From: Gammaproteobacteria bacterium
Lineage (GTDB): Bacteria > Pseudomonadota > Gammaproteobacteria > Steroidobacterales > Steroidobacteraceae
Direction: 5' to 3'
DNA: 64,000 bases
NCBI GenBank assembly: GCA_016874295.1
Contig: VGUH01000004.1
Location: forward strand, 1 to 64,000
Shown here one piece after another: positions 7,643-16,860 of this stretch (its first letter is position 1; every line of letters begins with the position of its first letter). The position numbers and the translations under genes were made by a program. Below the pieces are notes generated by a model that was given only the letters and a program-made list of their open reading frames with translations, searched no databases and was not told the origin of the DNA.

Positions 7643-9777
7643 GCGCGGCGGCGGGCGCTGATGATGCCTGGCATCGCAGACAGGCGGGCAAGAAGACGCG
7701 TGAGTTCCGGCAGGCCGCCGACGGCGACGCGCAGGCTGAGGTCCGCACTGCCCTGGGCGGAGTCGCCCTGCGAGTCGAGGCGTTCGATGTCGATGTGCTC
7801 CTCGGCGACCACCGTCGTGATGTCGCGCAGCAGCCCACGCCGGTCCATGGCGCGTACCACGATCTCGACCGGATAGCGGCCCCCGGCCGCCTTGCCCCAG
7901 TCCACTTGCAGGAGCCGCTCCGGCGCGCGCGCCGCCAGGCGCCTCAGGTTGCGGCAACCCGACCGGTGCAGCGTGATGCCCCGGCCGACGGTGACGTATC
8001 CCGTCACGGGCTCCGGCGGCACCGGGTTGCAGCAGCGCGCATGCGTCGACAGGAGGTCGCCAATTCCCTCGACCTGCACGGGGGCCGCCTGCTCGCGGCG
8101 CGCCGCTCCGATCGGCGGCATGTCCCGGCCACCGGGCGCGTCGGGCTTGCCGCGCAGGCGGCGTTCGATCGCGCCCGCCACCTGCGCTAGTCCGAGTTCG
8201 CCGGAACCGATCGCGAAATAGAGCGCGTCCGCACCGGTGAGCCTGAACTCGCCGACCAGGTCGGACACCAGCGCATGTTCGCCGCCAAGACGCGCCAGTT
8301 CGCGCTCGAACATCTGCCGTCCCTCGCGCAGATTCTCGCCCTGGTCCTGGCGCTTGAACCACGCGCGCACCTTGGCGCGGCTGCGCGGCGAGGCGAGGAA
8401 GCCCTCGCGCTCGATGAGCCAGTCGCGGCTTGGCCGCGGCTTCTTGCCGCCGATGATTTCCACCACCTCGCCGTTAGCGAGGCGGTGATTGAGCGGCACG
8501 AGACGGCCGTTCACGCGGGCGCCGCGGCAGCGATGGCCGAGCTCGGTGTGCACGTGGTAGGCGAAGTCGATCGGCGTGGCGCCGCCCGGCAGGTCGACAA
8601 CCTCGCCCCTGGGCGTCAGCGCGTAGACCCGGTCGTCAAACAGGTCCGCGCGTACGCGGCTCAGGAAGTCGCTGTCGCTCTCGGTGTCGGAAGCGGGTGC
8701 GAGCAGCTCGCGCAGCCACTCGATCTTGCGGTCGTAGGCCGCATCGCGTGCCGCGCCCTCCTTGTAACGCCAGTGCGCCGCGACCCCGAGCTCGGCGTGC
8801 TCGTGCATCTCGCGGGTGCGGATCTGGATCTCGACCGGCACGGCCGACGGCCCGAGCACCGCCGTGTGCAGCGAACGGTACAGGTTGTCCTTCGGAGTCG
8901 CGATATAGTCGTCGAACTCGCCGGGGATGTAGTGCCAGCGGCCGTGCACGACGCCGAGCGCCGCGTAGCAGTCCTCGACGCTCGAGGTGATGATGCGCAC
9001 GGCACGCACGTCGAACATCTGCTCGAAGGCGAGCCCCTTGCGGTGCATCTTGCGCCAGATGCTGTAGATGTGCTTGGGCCGCCCGACGACCTCGGCCACG
9101 ACGCCCGCACCTGACAGCTCCGCCGAGATCTCGGCGATCACCGTCTGGATGTACCGCTCGCGCTCGATGCGCGACTCGTTCAGCCAGCGCGCGATGCAGC
9201 GGTATTCCGCGGGCTCGAGCCAGCGGAATGACAGGTCCTCGAGCTCCCACTTGAGCTGCCAGATACCGAGCCGGTTGGCGAGCGGGGCATAGATCTCCTG
9301 TGTCTCCCACGCGAGGCCGAGCCGCGCGGCCTCGTCGAGTTCGCGCGCGGCGCGCATCCGGCGCAGCTGCTCCGCAAGCCGTACCAGCACCAGTCGCGGG
9401 TCGGTGACGACCGCGAGCAGCATGCGCCGCAGCGCGTCGGCCTGACTGGCGGACAACCCGCGGCCGGGTGCCCACTGCGAGCCGGCGCGGAATTCGCCGA
9501 GCCTGGCGAGTTCTTCCGCGAGGCGGACCGCGGCCTCGTCAACAATCGCGACCGCGTCGGCACGGGACAGGAGCGCGCGGCTGAGCAGCGGCTGCAGCAG
9601 CGCGCCGGCTACGATCTCGCGCTCCGCGTCGAGCGCGACTAGGATGGCAGCCGTGTCGACGCCTTGCTGCATGGCGGCGGCACAGGCACCGTCCGGAGCG
9701 AGCCGGGCATCGATGGCGGCGCGCAGCGCGTCGAGCGCCGCCGCGCCCGCAGCCGCCGTGGTGGTCGTCGTCTTCAT
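7639..9777 (-). CDS. relA: RelA-type (p)ppGpp synthetase
   Basis: This encodes 712 residues and makes (p)ppGpp on stalled ribosomes. The N-terminal hydrolase region lacks the HD metal motif, as in RelA and unlike SpoT/Rel. The synthetase domain contains FDVRAVRII, YIATPKDNLYRSLHT (the usual Gly-Tyr-Gln-Ser is Leu-Tyr-Arg-Ser here) and EIQIRTREMHEHAELGVAAHW. A TGS domain follows (VYALTPRGEVVDLPGGATPIDFAY), then a zinc-finger-like region with HARCCNPVPPEPV and a C-terminal ACT domain. It is transcribed divergently from ruvC with only 23 bases between them. No spoT is present in the window. Confidence 0.93.
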   Translation of the reverse strand: MKTTTTTAAAGAAALDALRAAIDARLAPDGACAAAMQQGVDTAAILVALDAEREIVAGALLQPLLSRALLSRADAVAIVDEAAVRLAEELARLGEFRAGSQWAPGRGLSASQADALRRMLLAVVTDPRLVLVRLAEQLRRMRAARELDEAARLGLAWETQEIYAPLANRLGIWQLKWELEDLSFRWLEPAEYRCIARWLNESRIERERYIQTVIAEISAELSGAGVVAEVVGRPKHIYSIWRKMHRKGLAFEQMFDVRAVRIITSSVEDCYAALGVVHGRWHYIPGEFDDYIATPKDNLYRSLHTAVLGPSAVPVEIQIRTREMHEHAELGVAAHWRYKEGAARDAAYDRKIEWLRELLAPASDTESDSDFLSRVRADLFDDRVYALTPRGEVVDLPGGATPIDFAYHVHTELGHRCRGARVNGRLVPLNHRLANGEVVEIIGGKKPRPSRDWLIEREGFLASPRSRAKVRAWFKRQDQGENLREGRQMFERELARLGGEHALVSDLVGEFRLTGADALYFAIGSGELGLAQVAGAIERRLRGKPDAPGGRDMPPIGAARREQAAPVQVEGIGDLLSTHARCCNPVPPEPVTGYVTVGRGITLHRSGCRNLRRLAARAPERLLQVDWGKAAGGRYPVEIVVRAMDRRGLLRDITTVVAEEHIDIERLDSQGDSAQGSADLSLRVAVGGLPELTRLLARLSAMPGIISARRRA

Positions 9778-9787
9778 GGCGAATGGC

Positions 9788-9794
9788 TATCATA
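9788..9794. promoter_or_regulatory. Overlapping divergent -10 elements of relA and ruvC
   Basis: In the 23-base gap, TATCAT (9788-9793, plus) stands 7 bases before the ruvC ATG, and TATGAT (9794 to 9789, minus) stands 11 bases before the relA ATG. They are the same base pairs read on both strands, so the two polymerases cannot load together. The -35 regions would lie inside the opposite coding sequences and are weak. Confidence 0.4.
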
Positions 9795-9800
9795 ACTCCC

Positions 9801-10301
9801 ATGGTGCGGATCCTCGGTCTCGATCCCGGATCGCGGATCACGGGTTACGGCGTCGTGGATGCCGGTGCACGGGGCTTGCGCTACGTCGCGAGCGGCTGCA
9901 TCCGGGTCGGGGAGGGTGAGATGGCCGCGCGTCTGCTCGCGATCCACCGCCACGTGAGCGAGCTGGTGGATGCATACTCGCCCGGGGAAGTCGCGGTCGA
10001 GCGGGTTTTCATGGCCAGGAACCCCGACAGCGCGCTCAAGCTGGGTCAGGCTCGAGGCGCCGCTTTGTGCGGTGCCTGCGGTTCCGGGGCGCGGGTCTTC
10101 GAGTACGCGCCGCGGGCGGTCAAGCTGACGGTGACCGGCTCCGGCAATGCGGAGAAGGCCCAGGTCATGCACATGGTCAAGTCACTGCTGGTGCTGGAGG
10201 GCCGCCTGTCGGCCGACGCCGCGGACGCGCTCGCGATCGCGGTCTGTCACGCACAGCACCGCAACGGCGCAGCACGCCTGCGACCCGGGAGGGGCCGGTG
10301 A
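9801..10301 (+). CDS. ruvC: Holliday junction resolvase RuvC
   Basis: This encodes 166 residues from the ATG at 9801 (MVRILGLDPGSRITGYG), chosen because orthologues begin at this motif; an in-frame ATG at 9783 lies within the promoter. The catalytic acids are visible: the Asp in LGLDPG (Asp8), the Glu in VAVERVF, and the C-terminal Asp pair in DAADALAIAVCHA. It cuts Holliday junctions bound by RuvAB. Its stop overlaps the GTG start of ruvA. Confidence 0.94.
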   Translation: MVRILGLDPGSRITGYGVVDAGARGLRYVASGCIRVGEGEMAARLLAIHRHVSELVDAYSPGEVAVERVFMARNPDSALKLGQARGAALCGACGSGARVFEYAPRAVKLTVTGSGNAEKAQVMHMVKSLLVLEGRLSADAADALAIAVCHAQHRNGAARLRPGRGR

Positions 10302-10888
10302 TCGGCCACTTGCGCGGGCGGCTGGTGCGCAAGGCACCCCCCGCACTGATTCTGGACGTGAACGGCGTGGGTTACGAGCTCGAGGCTCCGATGTCGACGT
10401 TCTACCGCCTGCCGGAGCTCGGCAGCGAGGTCGAATTGCACACCCACCTCGTGGTGCGAGAGGACGCGCAACTGCTCTACGGCTTTGCGACCGAAGACGA
10501 GCGGCGCCTGTTCCGCGACCTGCTGCGCGTGACCGGCATCGGCCCCAAGATCGGGCTCGCGTTGCTGTCCGGCATCGATGTCGAGACCTTCATGCGCTGC
10601 GTCGAGGCCGAGGACGCGCAGGCGCTCACGCGCATCCCGGGCATCGGCCGCAAGACCGCCGAACGCCTGCTGGTCGAGATGCGCGACCGCATCCGGGCGC
10701 TGGGCCAGCTGCCGCCTGCGGCGGCGAAATCGGCCACCGGCGCCGGCGCGCGCGCGGAAGCTTTCTCGGCACTGGTCGCGCTCGGCTACCGGCCGGTCGA
10801 AGTGAACCGGTTGCTGCAGGGCGTCGAGCAGGAGGGCGCCGGCACCGAGGAACTGATTCGCCGCGCGCTGCAGGCGGCGGCCCGGTAG
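10298..10888 (+). CDS. ruvA: Holliday junction branch-migration protein RuvA
   Basis: This encodes 196 residues with a GTG start in a GTGA overlap with ruvC. Domain I is an OB fold (MIGHLRGRLVRKAPP...GVGYELEAP). Domain II has two helix-hairpin-helix motifs, VTGIGPKIGLALLSG and IPGIGRKTAERLLVEM. A flexible linker and the C-terminal RuvB-binding three-helix domain (SALVALGYRPVEVNRLL) complete it. The tetramer holds the junction open and loads RuvB. Confidence 0.95.
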   Translation: MIGHLRGRLVRKAPPALILDVNGVGYELEAPMSTFYRLPELGSEVELHTHLVVREDAQLLYGFATEDERRLFRDLLRVTGIGPKIGLALLSGIDVETFMRCVEAEDAQALTRIPGIGRKTAERLLVEMRDRIRALGQLPPAAAKSATGAGARAEAFSALVALGYRPVEVNRLLQGVEQEGAGTEELIRRALQAAAR

Positions 10889-10899
10889 GATGAACCGCG

Positions 10900-11943
10900 A
10901 TGATTGAGCAGGATCGTGTGACGGCTGCCGCGGCGACACGCGAGGACGAGGACATCGCGCGCAGCGTACGGCCGCGCCGGCTCGCCGAGTACATCGGCCA
11001 GCCGGGCGTGAAGCAGCAGATGGGTATCTTCATCGAGGCGGCGCGGCGCCGCAGCGAGGCGCTCGACCACGTGCTGATCTTCGGGCCGCCGGGGCTCGGC
11101 AAGACGACGCTTGCGCACATCGTGGCCCACGAGCTCGGGGTCAACTTGCGCCAGACCTCGGGCCCGGTGCTGGAGCGGCCCGGCGATCTCGCCGCGATCC
11201 TCACCAACCTGCAGCCGCGCGACGTGCTGTTCGTCGACGAAATCCATCGCCTGAGTCCGGTGGTCGAGGAGATCCTCTACCCGGCGCTGGAGGACTTCCA
11301 GCTCGACATCCTGATCGGGGAGGGGCCGGCGGCGCGCTCGATCAAGCTCGACCTGCCGCCCTTCACGCTGGTCGGCGCGACGACCCGCGCGGGGCTTCTG
11401 ACCTCGCCGCTGCGCGACCGGTTCGGCATCGTCCAGCGGCTCGATTTCTACGCGCGCGACGAGTTGCGCCAGATCGTCCTGCGCGCCGCGGGCATCCTCG
11501 GCCTGCCGATCGACGAGGAAGGCGCGACCGGACTCGCACAGCGCTCGCGCGGAACCCCGCGCATCGCCAACCGGCTGCTGCGGCGCGTGCGCGACTATGC
11601 GGAAGTGAAGGCCGCCGGCCGCATCGACGCCTCAGTCGCGAGGAGCGCGCTCGACCTGCTCGAGGTGGACCTCGAGGGCTTTGACCTGCTCGATCGCCGC
11701 TTCCTGCTCACTGTGATCGAGAAGTTTTCCGGCGGCCCGGTCGGCATCGACAGCCTCGCCGCCACGCTCGGCGAGGAGCGCGACACGCTCGAGGACGTCG
11801 TGGAGCCTTTCCTGATCCAGCAGGGCTTCCTGGTGCGCTCCGCGCGCGGCCGGGTCGCGACGCCGGCGGCCTGGCGGCACTTCGGCCTCGAACCACCGCA
11901 GGGCGACGCGGGCGGCGGCAGCCTGCCGCTGTTTCGCGGCTAG
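10900..11943 (+). CDS. ruvB: Holliday junction DNA helicase RuvB
   Basis: This encodes 347 residues. It is an AAA+ motor: Walker [14 protein letters not shown], Walker B FVDEIHRL, sensor I in [17 protein letters not shown], and a C-terminal winged-helix domain ([18 protein letters not shown]). It starts 11 bases after ruvA and drives branch migration on either side of the RuvA tetramer. Length and motifs are standard for the family. Confidence 0.97.
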   Translation: MIEQDRVTAAAATREDEDIARSVRPRRLAEYIGQPGVKQQMGIFIEAARRRSEALDHVLIFGPPGLGKTTLAHIVAHELGVNLRQTSGPVLERPGDLAAILTNLQPRDVLFVDEIHRLSPVVEEILYPALEDFQLDILIGEGPAARSIKLDLPPFTLVGATTRAGLLTSPLRDRFGIVQRLDFYARDELRQIVLRAAGILGLPIDEEGATGLAQRSRGTPRIANRLLRRVRDYAEVKAAGRIDASVARSALDLLEVDLEGFDLLDRRFLLTVIEKFSGGPVGIDSLAATLGEERDTLEDVVEPFLIQQGFLVRSARGRVATPAAWRHFGLEPPQGDAGGGSLPLFRG

Positions 11944-11951
11944 GGCCGAAG

Positions 11952-12344
11952 ATGGCGGACTTCTCGTTCCCGGTCAGGGTCTACTGGGAGGACACTGACG
12001 CCGGCGGCGTCGTGTACTACGCGAATTACCTCAGGTACCTGGAGCGCGCGCGCAGCGAGTGGCTGCGCAGCCTCGGAATCGACCAGGTCCGCCTGATGCG
12101 TGACGAACGCCTGCAGTTCGTCGTGGTCGAAGCGGACGTCCGCTATCACCGGCCCGCGAAATTCGACGACGAACTGCTGGTGTCGGTGACGCTCGAGTCG
12201 CTACGCGGCGCGTCGCTCGCAATGGGGCAGGCGATCCGGCGCGGCGGCGAGCTGCTCGTCAGCGCGGCCGTGCGTGCGGCCTGCGTGGACGCCGACACCT
12301 TGAAGCCGAAGCCGCTGCCGAAAGCACTGCAGCCGCAGTCCTGA
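11952..12344 (+). CDS. ybgC: Acyl-CoA thioesterase YbgC (Tol-Pal associated)
   Basis: This encodes 130 residues, a single hot-dog fold. The conserved DTDAGGVVYYANYLRYLERARSEWL holds the catalytic Asp. YbgC orthologues hydrolyse short-chain or phospholipid-derived acyl-CoA/ACP and are almost always the first gene of the tol-pal cluster, as here (8 bases after ruvB, 10 before tolQ). The basal position suggests co-transcription with tolQRAB. Confidence 0.92.
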   Translation: MADFSFPVRVYWEDTDAGGVVYYANYLRYLERARSEWLRSLGIDQVRLMRDERLQFVVVEADVRYHRPAKFDDELLVSVTLESLRGASLAMGQAIRRGGELLVSAAVRAACVDADTLKPKPLPKALQPQS

Positions 12345-12354
12345 AGGAAACGAC

Positions 12355-13038
12355 TTGAATCTGAATGACCCGCATTCCGTCCTGTCCCTGATCCTGAACG
12401 CCGGCCCGGTCGTCAAGGCCATCATCGCGATGCTGCTGATCGCCTCGCTCGTCTCTTGGTCCATCATCTTCCGCAAGAAGCGCCTGGTATCGCTCGCCGA
12501 GGGCGAGGCCAATCGCTTCGAGGGTGCGTTCTGGTCGGGCGGTGACCTCAGCAAGCTGTATCGGGAGATCGGCACCCGCAACAAGCCGTCGGTCGGCATG
12601 GAAAGCATCTTCGAGGCGGGCTTCGGCGAGTTCACGCGGCTGCGCGGGCAGTCGGTGCCCGCTGCCGAGCTGCTCGAAGGCGTGCGGCGCGCCATGCGGG
12701 TCGCACAGCTGCGCGAAATCGACCGGCTGGAAGCGAGCCTCGCGACGCTCGCGACCGTCGGCTCGACCAGCCCGTACGTAGGCCTGTTCGGCACGGTATG
12801 GGGTATCATGGGCGCGTTCCAGGGCCTGGGGAACGCGCAGCAAGCGACACTCGCGATGGTCGCCCCGGGCATCGCCGAGGCGTTGATCGCGACCGCCGCG
12901 GGTCTGTTCGCCGCGATCCCAGCCGTGGTCGCCTACAACCGCTACGCGGACAAGATGAGCCGCCTCGAGCTGCGCTACGACGCCTTCATGGACGAGTTCT
13001 CGACGCTCCTGCAGCGCCACGCGGCCTCCCGGACCTGA
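12355..13038 (+). CDS. tolQ: Tol-Pal system protein TolQ
   Basis: This encodes 227 residues with a TTG start (MNLNDPHSVLSLIL) supported by AAGGA 6 bases upstream. There are three membrane segments: one near residues 18-40 (VKAIIAMLLIASLVSWSIIF), and two in the C-terminal half (VGLFGTVWGIMGAF and LIATAAGLFAAIPAVVAYN). It is homologous to ExbB and MotA and is the proton-motive-force-driven stator with TolR that energises TolA during cell constriction. Confidence 0.95.
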   Translation: MNLNDPHSVLSLILNAGPVVKAIIAMLLIASLVSWSIIFRKKRLVSLAEGEANRFEGAFWSGGDLSKLYREIGTRNKPSVGMESIFEAGFGEFTRLRGQSVPAAELLEGVRRAMRVAQLREIDRLEASLATLATVGSTSPYVGLFGTVWGIMGAFQGLGNAQQATLAMVAPGIAEALIATAAGLFAAIPAVVAYNRYADKMSRLELRYDAFMDEFSTLLQRHAASRT

Positions 13039-13040
13039 CG

Positions 13041-13505
13041 ATGCCGGTCAAGGCGCGCCGTCGCAGGCTGATGGGCGAGATCAACGTCGTCCCGTATATC
13101 GACGTGATGCTGGTGCTGCTGATCATCTTCATGGTGACGGCGCCGCTACTCACCCAGGGCGTGCAGGTGGAACTGCCGGATGCCGACGCGCAGCCGTTCG
13201 ACCCGGAACTGCTGAGGGACCGGGAACCGCTCGTGCTGTCGGTGGATCGCGACGGGCGCTACTTCCTCAATGTCGGCGGCAACGAAAATAGTCCGATCGG
13301 CGAAGCGGAGGTCGCGCGCCGGGCGGGTGCGGTGCTGGCGCGCGAGTCGGCCACGCCGGTCCTGGTGAAGGCCGATGAACGCGTGCCGTATGGCAGTGTC
13401 GTACGGGGCATGGTGCTCCTGCAGCAGGCCGGCGCGACGAAGATCGGGTTCCTCACCGATCCGAAGGCGGTGCGGGCGCTCGAGGAGCTCGAGCGACGCC
13501 GATGA
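13041..13505 (+). CDS. tolR: Tol-Pal system protein TolR
   Basis: This encodes 154 residues. A single N-terminal membrane helix carries the essential Asp (VVPYIDVMLVLLIIFMV), followed by an ExbD-like periplasmic domain ending GFLTDPKAVRALEEL. It starts 2 bases after the tolQ stop and its stop overlaps the tolA start. Together with TolQ it forms the proton channel stator. Confidence 0.95.
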   Translation: MPVKARRRRLMGEINVVPYIDVMLVLLIIFMVTAPLLTQGVQVELPDADAQPFDPELLRDREPLVLSVDRDGRYFLNVGGNENSPIGEAEVARRAGAVLARESATPVLVKADERVPYGSVVRGMVLLQQAGATKIGFLTDPKAVRALEELERRR

Positions 13506-14209
13506 GCGCGACCCTGCGCGCACCGTTTGCGCCCATCGGCTGGTCGATTGCCTTGCATGCGGTGCTCGCAGTGCTCCTGGTGTTCGGGCTCTCGCTGCCC
13601 AAGCGTGCGGAGCAGCCGATCGTGTTGCCGATCGACGCCATGGTCGTTGACGATGCAGTCCTGCAGGCCGCGGGCCGCCGGCGCGAGGAACGGGAGCGAA
13701 TCGAGACCGCGCGCATCGAGGCCGCGAAGAAGGCGAAGTCCGAGGCGGACGCCCGGGCCAGGGCGGAAGCCGACGCGAAACGCAAGGCCGAGCAGGACGC
13801 GAAAGCCAAGGCGGCCGCCGAGCAGCAACGCGCCGCCCAGGAACGGCACGAGCGCGACGCGCGCGAGGCCGACCTGCGCGCGCGGCTCGCGGACGAGGAG
13901 ACGCGTGCCAGCGCCGGTTTCCGGAGCCTGAAGGCGAGCTACGTGCGCGCGATCCAGGCTCACGTCGAGCAGCGCTGGTACGAGCCGCCGGGCGTCGCGC
14001 AGGGCCTCAGTTGTACGATCTACGTGACGCAGATTCCAGGCGGCGAGGTGGTCGGCATGCGATTTGGGTCCTGCAATGGCGGTGCGGCCGTGCGCCAGTC
14101 CATAGAGACCGCGGTGCGAAATGCCTCCCCCTTGCCCGCGCCGCCGCAGCCCGCACTGTTCGAGCGCGAAGTCGAGCTCGTCTTCACGCCCAGGGAGTCC
14201 CGCCGCTGA
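13502..14209 (+). CDS. tolA: Cell envelope integrity protein TolA
   Basis: This encodes 235 residues, short for TolA. Domain I is an N-terminal membrane helix (WSIALHAVLAVLLVFGLSL). Domain II is a long charged helix of Ala/Glu/Lys/Arg (about 55-130, RAEADAKRKAEQDAKAKAA). Domain III (about 135-235) binds Pal/TolB and has two cysteines (LSCTIYV, FGSCNGG) in the positions usual for its disulphide. Start and stop overlap tolR and tolB respectively (ATGA, TGATG). It spans the periplasm and transmits TolQR energy to Pal. Confidence 0.93.
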   Translation: MSATLRAPFAPIGWSIALHAVLAVLLVFGLSLPKRAEQPIVLPIDAMVVDDAVLQAAGRRREERERIETARIEAAKKAKSEADARARAEADAKRKAEQDAKAKAAAEQQRAAQERHERDAREADLRARLADEETRASAGFRSLKASYVRAIQAHVEQRWYEPPGVAQGLSCTIYVTQIPGGEVVGMRFGSCNGGAAVRQSIETAVRNASPLPAPPQPALFEREVELVFTPRESRR

Positions 14210-15516
14210 TGTTCCGCCGCATCCTCGCTGTCATCGCTATCGCCGCCGTTCTCGCCCTGCCGGCCGCTCCGGCCGGCGCCCAGCTGACCGTCCAGATCCT
14301 GAAAGGGATGGCGGAGTCCGTCCCGATCGCCATTGTCCCGCTCGCCTGGGATGGGCCGGGCGCGATGCCCTACGACGTTGCCGCCACGGTGCACGCCGAC
14401 CTCGAGCGCAGCGGACGCTTCCGGCCGCTGCCGCGGGCGCAGCTGCTCGAGCAGCCGCATGCCGCGGGCGAGGTGGACACGGCGGACTGGCGCATGCTGA
14501 AAGTCGACTACGTATTGGTCGGACGCCTGTCCGCCCTGGCGGACGGGCGGTTCGAGATCCGCTACGAGCTGGTGTCGGTCGCGAATGGCGAGCGCCTGCA
14601 CGGCACGGCGGTGCCGGCCGATCCCAGGGCGCTGAAGCGCGCCAGCCACCGCGTGTCCGACGCGGTCTACGAGAAGATCCTCGGCGTGCGCGGCGCGTTC
14701 GCGACGCGCATCGCGTACGTGGCCGTAGATGGGCCGGTCAACAAGCGTAATTACCGGCTCATCGTGTCCGACGCCGACGGCGCGAACGAGCGCGTCGTGT
14801 TCGGTTCCCCGGACCCGATCATGTCGCCGGCCTGGTCGCCGGATGGGCGCTCGATCGCCTACGTGTCCTTCCACAGCGGCCTGTCGGCGGTCTATGTGCA
14901 GACGCTCGCGACCGGGTCCCAGGTGCAGGTGTCCGCGAAATCGGGAATCAACGGAGCACCCGCATTCTCGCCGGACGGCTCGCGCCTCGCGCTTGCGTTG
15001 TCGCGCCGCGACGGCAATGTCGACGTCTACGTGCTGACGCTCGCGACCCAGGAATTGCAGCGCATCACCGAGGATCCGGCGATCGACACCGAGCCGAACT
15101 GGTCGCCGGACGGCCGCTCTCTCTACTTCACGTCCGACCGGGCGGGCGCCCCGCAGGTTTACAGCGTCGCGGTCGAGCCGGGCGCGCGCGCGCAGCGCGT
15201 GACCTTCGAGGGCGGCTACAACGCGCGCCCGCGCATCTCGCCGGACGGCCGCCAGATCGCGGTGGTGACGCTCGACCGCGGCGCATACCGCATCGGCTCG
15301 GTCGATGCGCGGAGCGGCGGCCTGCAGGTGCTGAGCGGCGGGGCGCTCAACGAATCCCCGTCGTTCGCGCCGAACGGCGCCGACATCCTGTACACGAGCC
15401 GCGTCGGCGGTCGTGACACGCTCGCGATCGTCTCGAGCGACGGGCGAGTCCAGCGGCAGATCGCGGCGAGCGCCGGCGAGCTGCGCGAAGCCGCATGGTC
15501 GCCATTCCTGGATTAG
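14209..15516 (+). CDS. tolB: Tol-Pal system beta-propeller protein TolB
   Basis: This encodes 435 residues: a Sec signal peptide (about 1-24, cleaving after PAGA), an N-terminal alpha/beta domain (about 25-165), and a C-terminal six-bladed propeller with repeated WSPDGRSIAY, FSPDGSRLALA, WSPDGRSLYFTSDR and ISPDGRQIAV strands. It is a periplasmic partner that switches between Pal and OmpA-type proteins. The start ATG overlaps the tolA stop. Confidence 0.96.
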   Translation: MFRRILAVIAIAAVLALPAAPAGAQLTVQILKGMAESVPIAIVPLAWDGPGAMPYDVAATVHADLERSGRFRPLPRAQLLEQPHAAGEVDTADWRMLKVDYVLVGRLSALADGRFEIRYELVSVANGERLHGTAVPADPRALKRASHRVSDAVYEKILGVRGAFATRIAYVAVDGPVNKRNYRLIVSDADGANERVVFGSPDPIMSPAWSPDGRSIAYVSFHSGLSAVYVQTLATGSQVQVSAKSGINGAPAFSPDGSRLALALSRRDGNVDVYVLTLATQELQRITEDPAIDTEPNWSPDGRSLYFTSDRAGAPQVYSVAVEPGARAQRVTFEGGYNARPRISPDGRQIAVVTLDRGAYRIGSVDARSGGLQVLSGGALNESPSFAPNGADILYTSRVGGRDTLAIVSSDGRVQRQIAASAGELREAAWSPFLD

Positions 15517-15593
15517 CACGCGTGACGCGCCCGGCTCCCTGTGCTAGAAGGCGGCAGATGCAACGAAGTTCGTCGACTCAAGGAGTTCCCGCA

Positions 15594-16127
15594 ATGCGAT
15601 CGCTGTCCATTCTCCTTATCCTGGTCGGCGCCCTGGTGCTGGGCGCTTGCGGAAAGAAGGCGACGACCGTGCCTGAAGGGACGGGTTCCACAGCCGTGGA
15701 GGGCGGCGAAACGGCGGGCGCGCAAGGAGAAGGCCAGGTCGGCGAAGGCCGGGACCTGCCGGGCGCCTCGGGCAGCCCGACCGGCGGTCCCGCGGGCGTC
15801 GCCAACGTGATCTATTTCGACTTCGATCGCAGCGATATCCGCCCGGAGTACGCTTCGCTCATCAACTCCCACGCGAAGTACCTGGCGGGGTCGAGCGCGG
15901 TCCGGATCCGCGTCGAGGGCCACACGGACGAGCGCGGCTCGCGCGAATACAACATTGCGCTCGCCGAGCGGCGCGCCCAGGCCGTGCGCCGCGCGCTGAT
16001 GCTGCAGGGCGCAGGCGACGCGCAGCTCACCACCGTCAGCTACGGAGAGGAGCGGCCGGCGGCCGTCGGCAGCGACGAGTCGGCCTATGGACAGAACCGG
16101 CGGGTCGAGCTCATCTACGGGCGTTGA
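15594..16127 (+). CDS. pal: Peptidoglycan-associated lipoprotein Pal
   Basis: This encodes 177 residues from the ATG at 15594, supported by AAGGAG 8 bases upstream; longer frames from 15495 lack a signal peptide at their start. The lipobox LGAC gives lipidated Cys19. A Gly/Glu-rich linker precedes the OmpA-like domain (about 68-177) with VEGHTDERGSREYNIALAE for diaminopimelate binding. It anchors the outer membrane to peptidoglycan. A TGCTAGAAG box about 45 bases upstream could be an internal promoter. Confidence 0.96.
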   Translation: MRSLSILLILVGALVLGACGKKATTVPEGTGSTAVEGGETAGAQGEGQVGEGRDLPGASGSPTGGPAGVANVIYFDFDRSDIRPEYASLINSHAKYLAGSSAVRIRVEGHTDERGSREYNIALAERRAQAVRRALMLQGAGDAQLTTVSYGEERPAAVGSDESAYGQNRRVELIYGR

Positions 16128-16134
16128 GCCGGTG

Positions 16135-16851
16135 ATGCGCGGATCCCTGCCGGTCTTTGCCGTGCTGGCTGCCGCGTGGACGGCCGGTCCCGCGGTGGCG
16201 CAATCCAAGAACGAGCGGCTCGATGCGCTCGAGTCGCGGATGGACGGCGTCGAGCGGCAACTCGCGAACCAGGGCCTGCTCGAGATGTCGCGGCAGATCG
16301 ACGCGCTGACCGAGGAATTGCGCCGCCTGCGCGGCGAGGTCGACCAGCTGCAGCACGAGCTCGACCGGGCACGCACCCAGCAGCGCGATCAGTACCTGGA
16401 TTTCGACACGCGGCTGCGCGCGGCGGAGGCGGCAGTGACCGCCGCGCAGGCGACCACGACGCCGGGCAGTCCGGAGGCCGAGTATCAGGCTGCATTCAAC
16501 CTGCTGAAGGACGGCCGCTACGGCGAAGCCGAGGGCGCGCTGCGGGAGTTCGTGGCCCGGTACCCGCGGCATGAACTCGCGTCGAATGCCGTCTACTGGC
16601 TCGGCGAGGCGCACTACGTGCAGCGCGACTTCCCCGCGGCCCTGGCCGCGTTCGAGAGCGTGCTTCGTGACTACCCCGGCGCCCGCAAGTCTCCGGACGC
16701 GCTGCTCAAGGCCGGCTACTGCCAGTTCGAGCTCAAGCGCTTCGCGAATGCGCGGGCCGTATTGACGCGCGTCGTGAAGGAATACCCGGATACCCAGGCT
16801 GCCGCGGATGCCCGGGAGCGGCTCCAGCGCCAGCCGGCCGAAGGCGGCTGA
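16135..16851 (+). CDS. cpoB: Cell division coordinator CpoB (YbgF)
   Basis: This encodes 238 residues from the ATG at 16135, chosen because a signal peptide begins there (MRGSLPVFAVLAAAWTAGP, cleaved after AVA). An N-terminal coiled coil (about 28-100) for trimerisation is followed by three TPR repeats (EYQAAFNLLKDGRYGEAEGAL, NAVYWLGEAHYVQRDF, ALLKAGYCQFELKRF). CpoB couples peptidoglycan synthesis with Tol-dependent outer-membrane constriction. It is the last gene of the tol-pal cluster. Confidence 0.94.
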   Translation: MRGSLPVFAVLAAAWTAGPAVAQSKNERLDALESRMDGVERQLANQGLLEMSRQIDALTEELRRLRGEVDQLQHELDRARTQQRDQYLDFDTRLRAAEAAVTAAQATTTPGSPEAEYQAAFNLLKDGRYGEAEGALREFVARYPRHELASNAVYWLGEAHYVQRDFPAALAAFESVLRDYPGARKSPDALLKAGYCQFELKRFANARAVLTRVVKEYPDTQAAADARERLQRQPAEGG

Positions 16852-16860
16852 GGAGGGACG

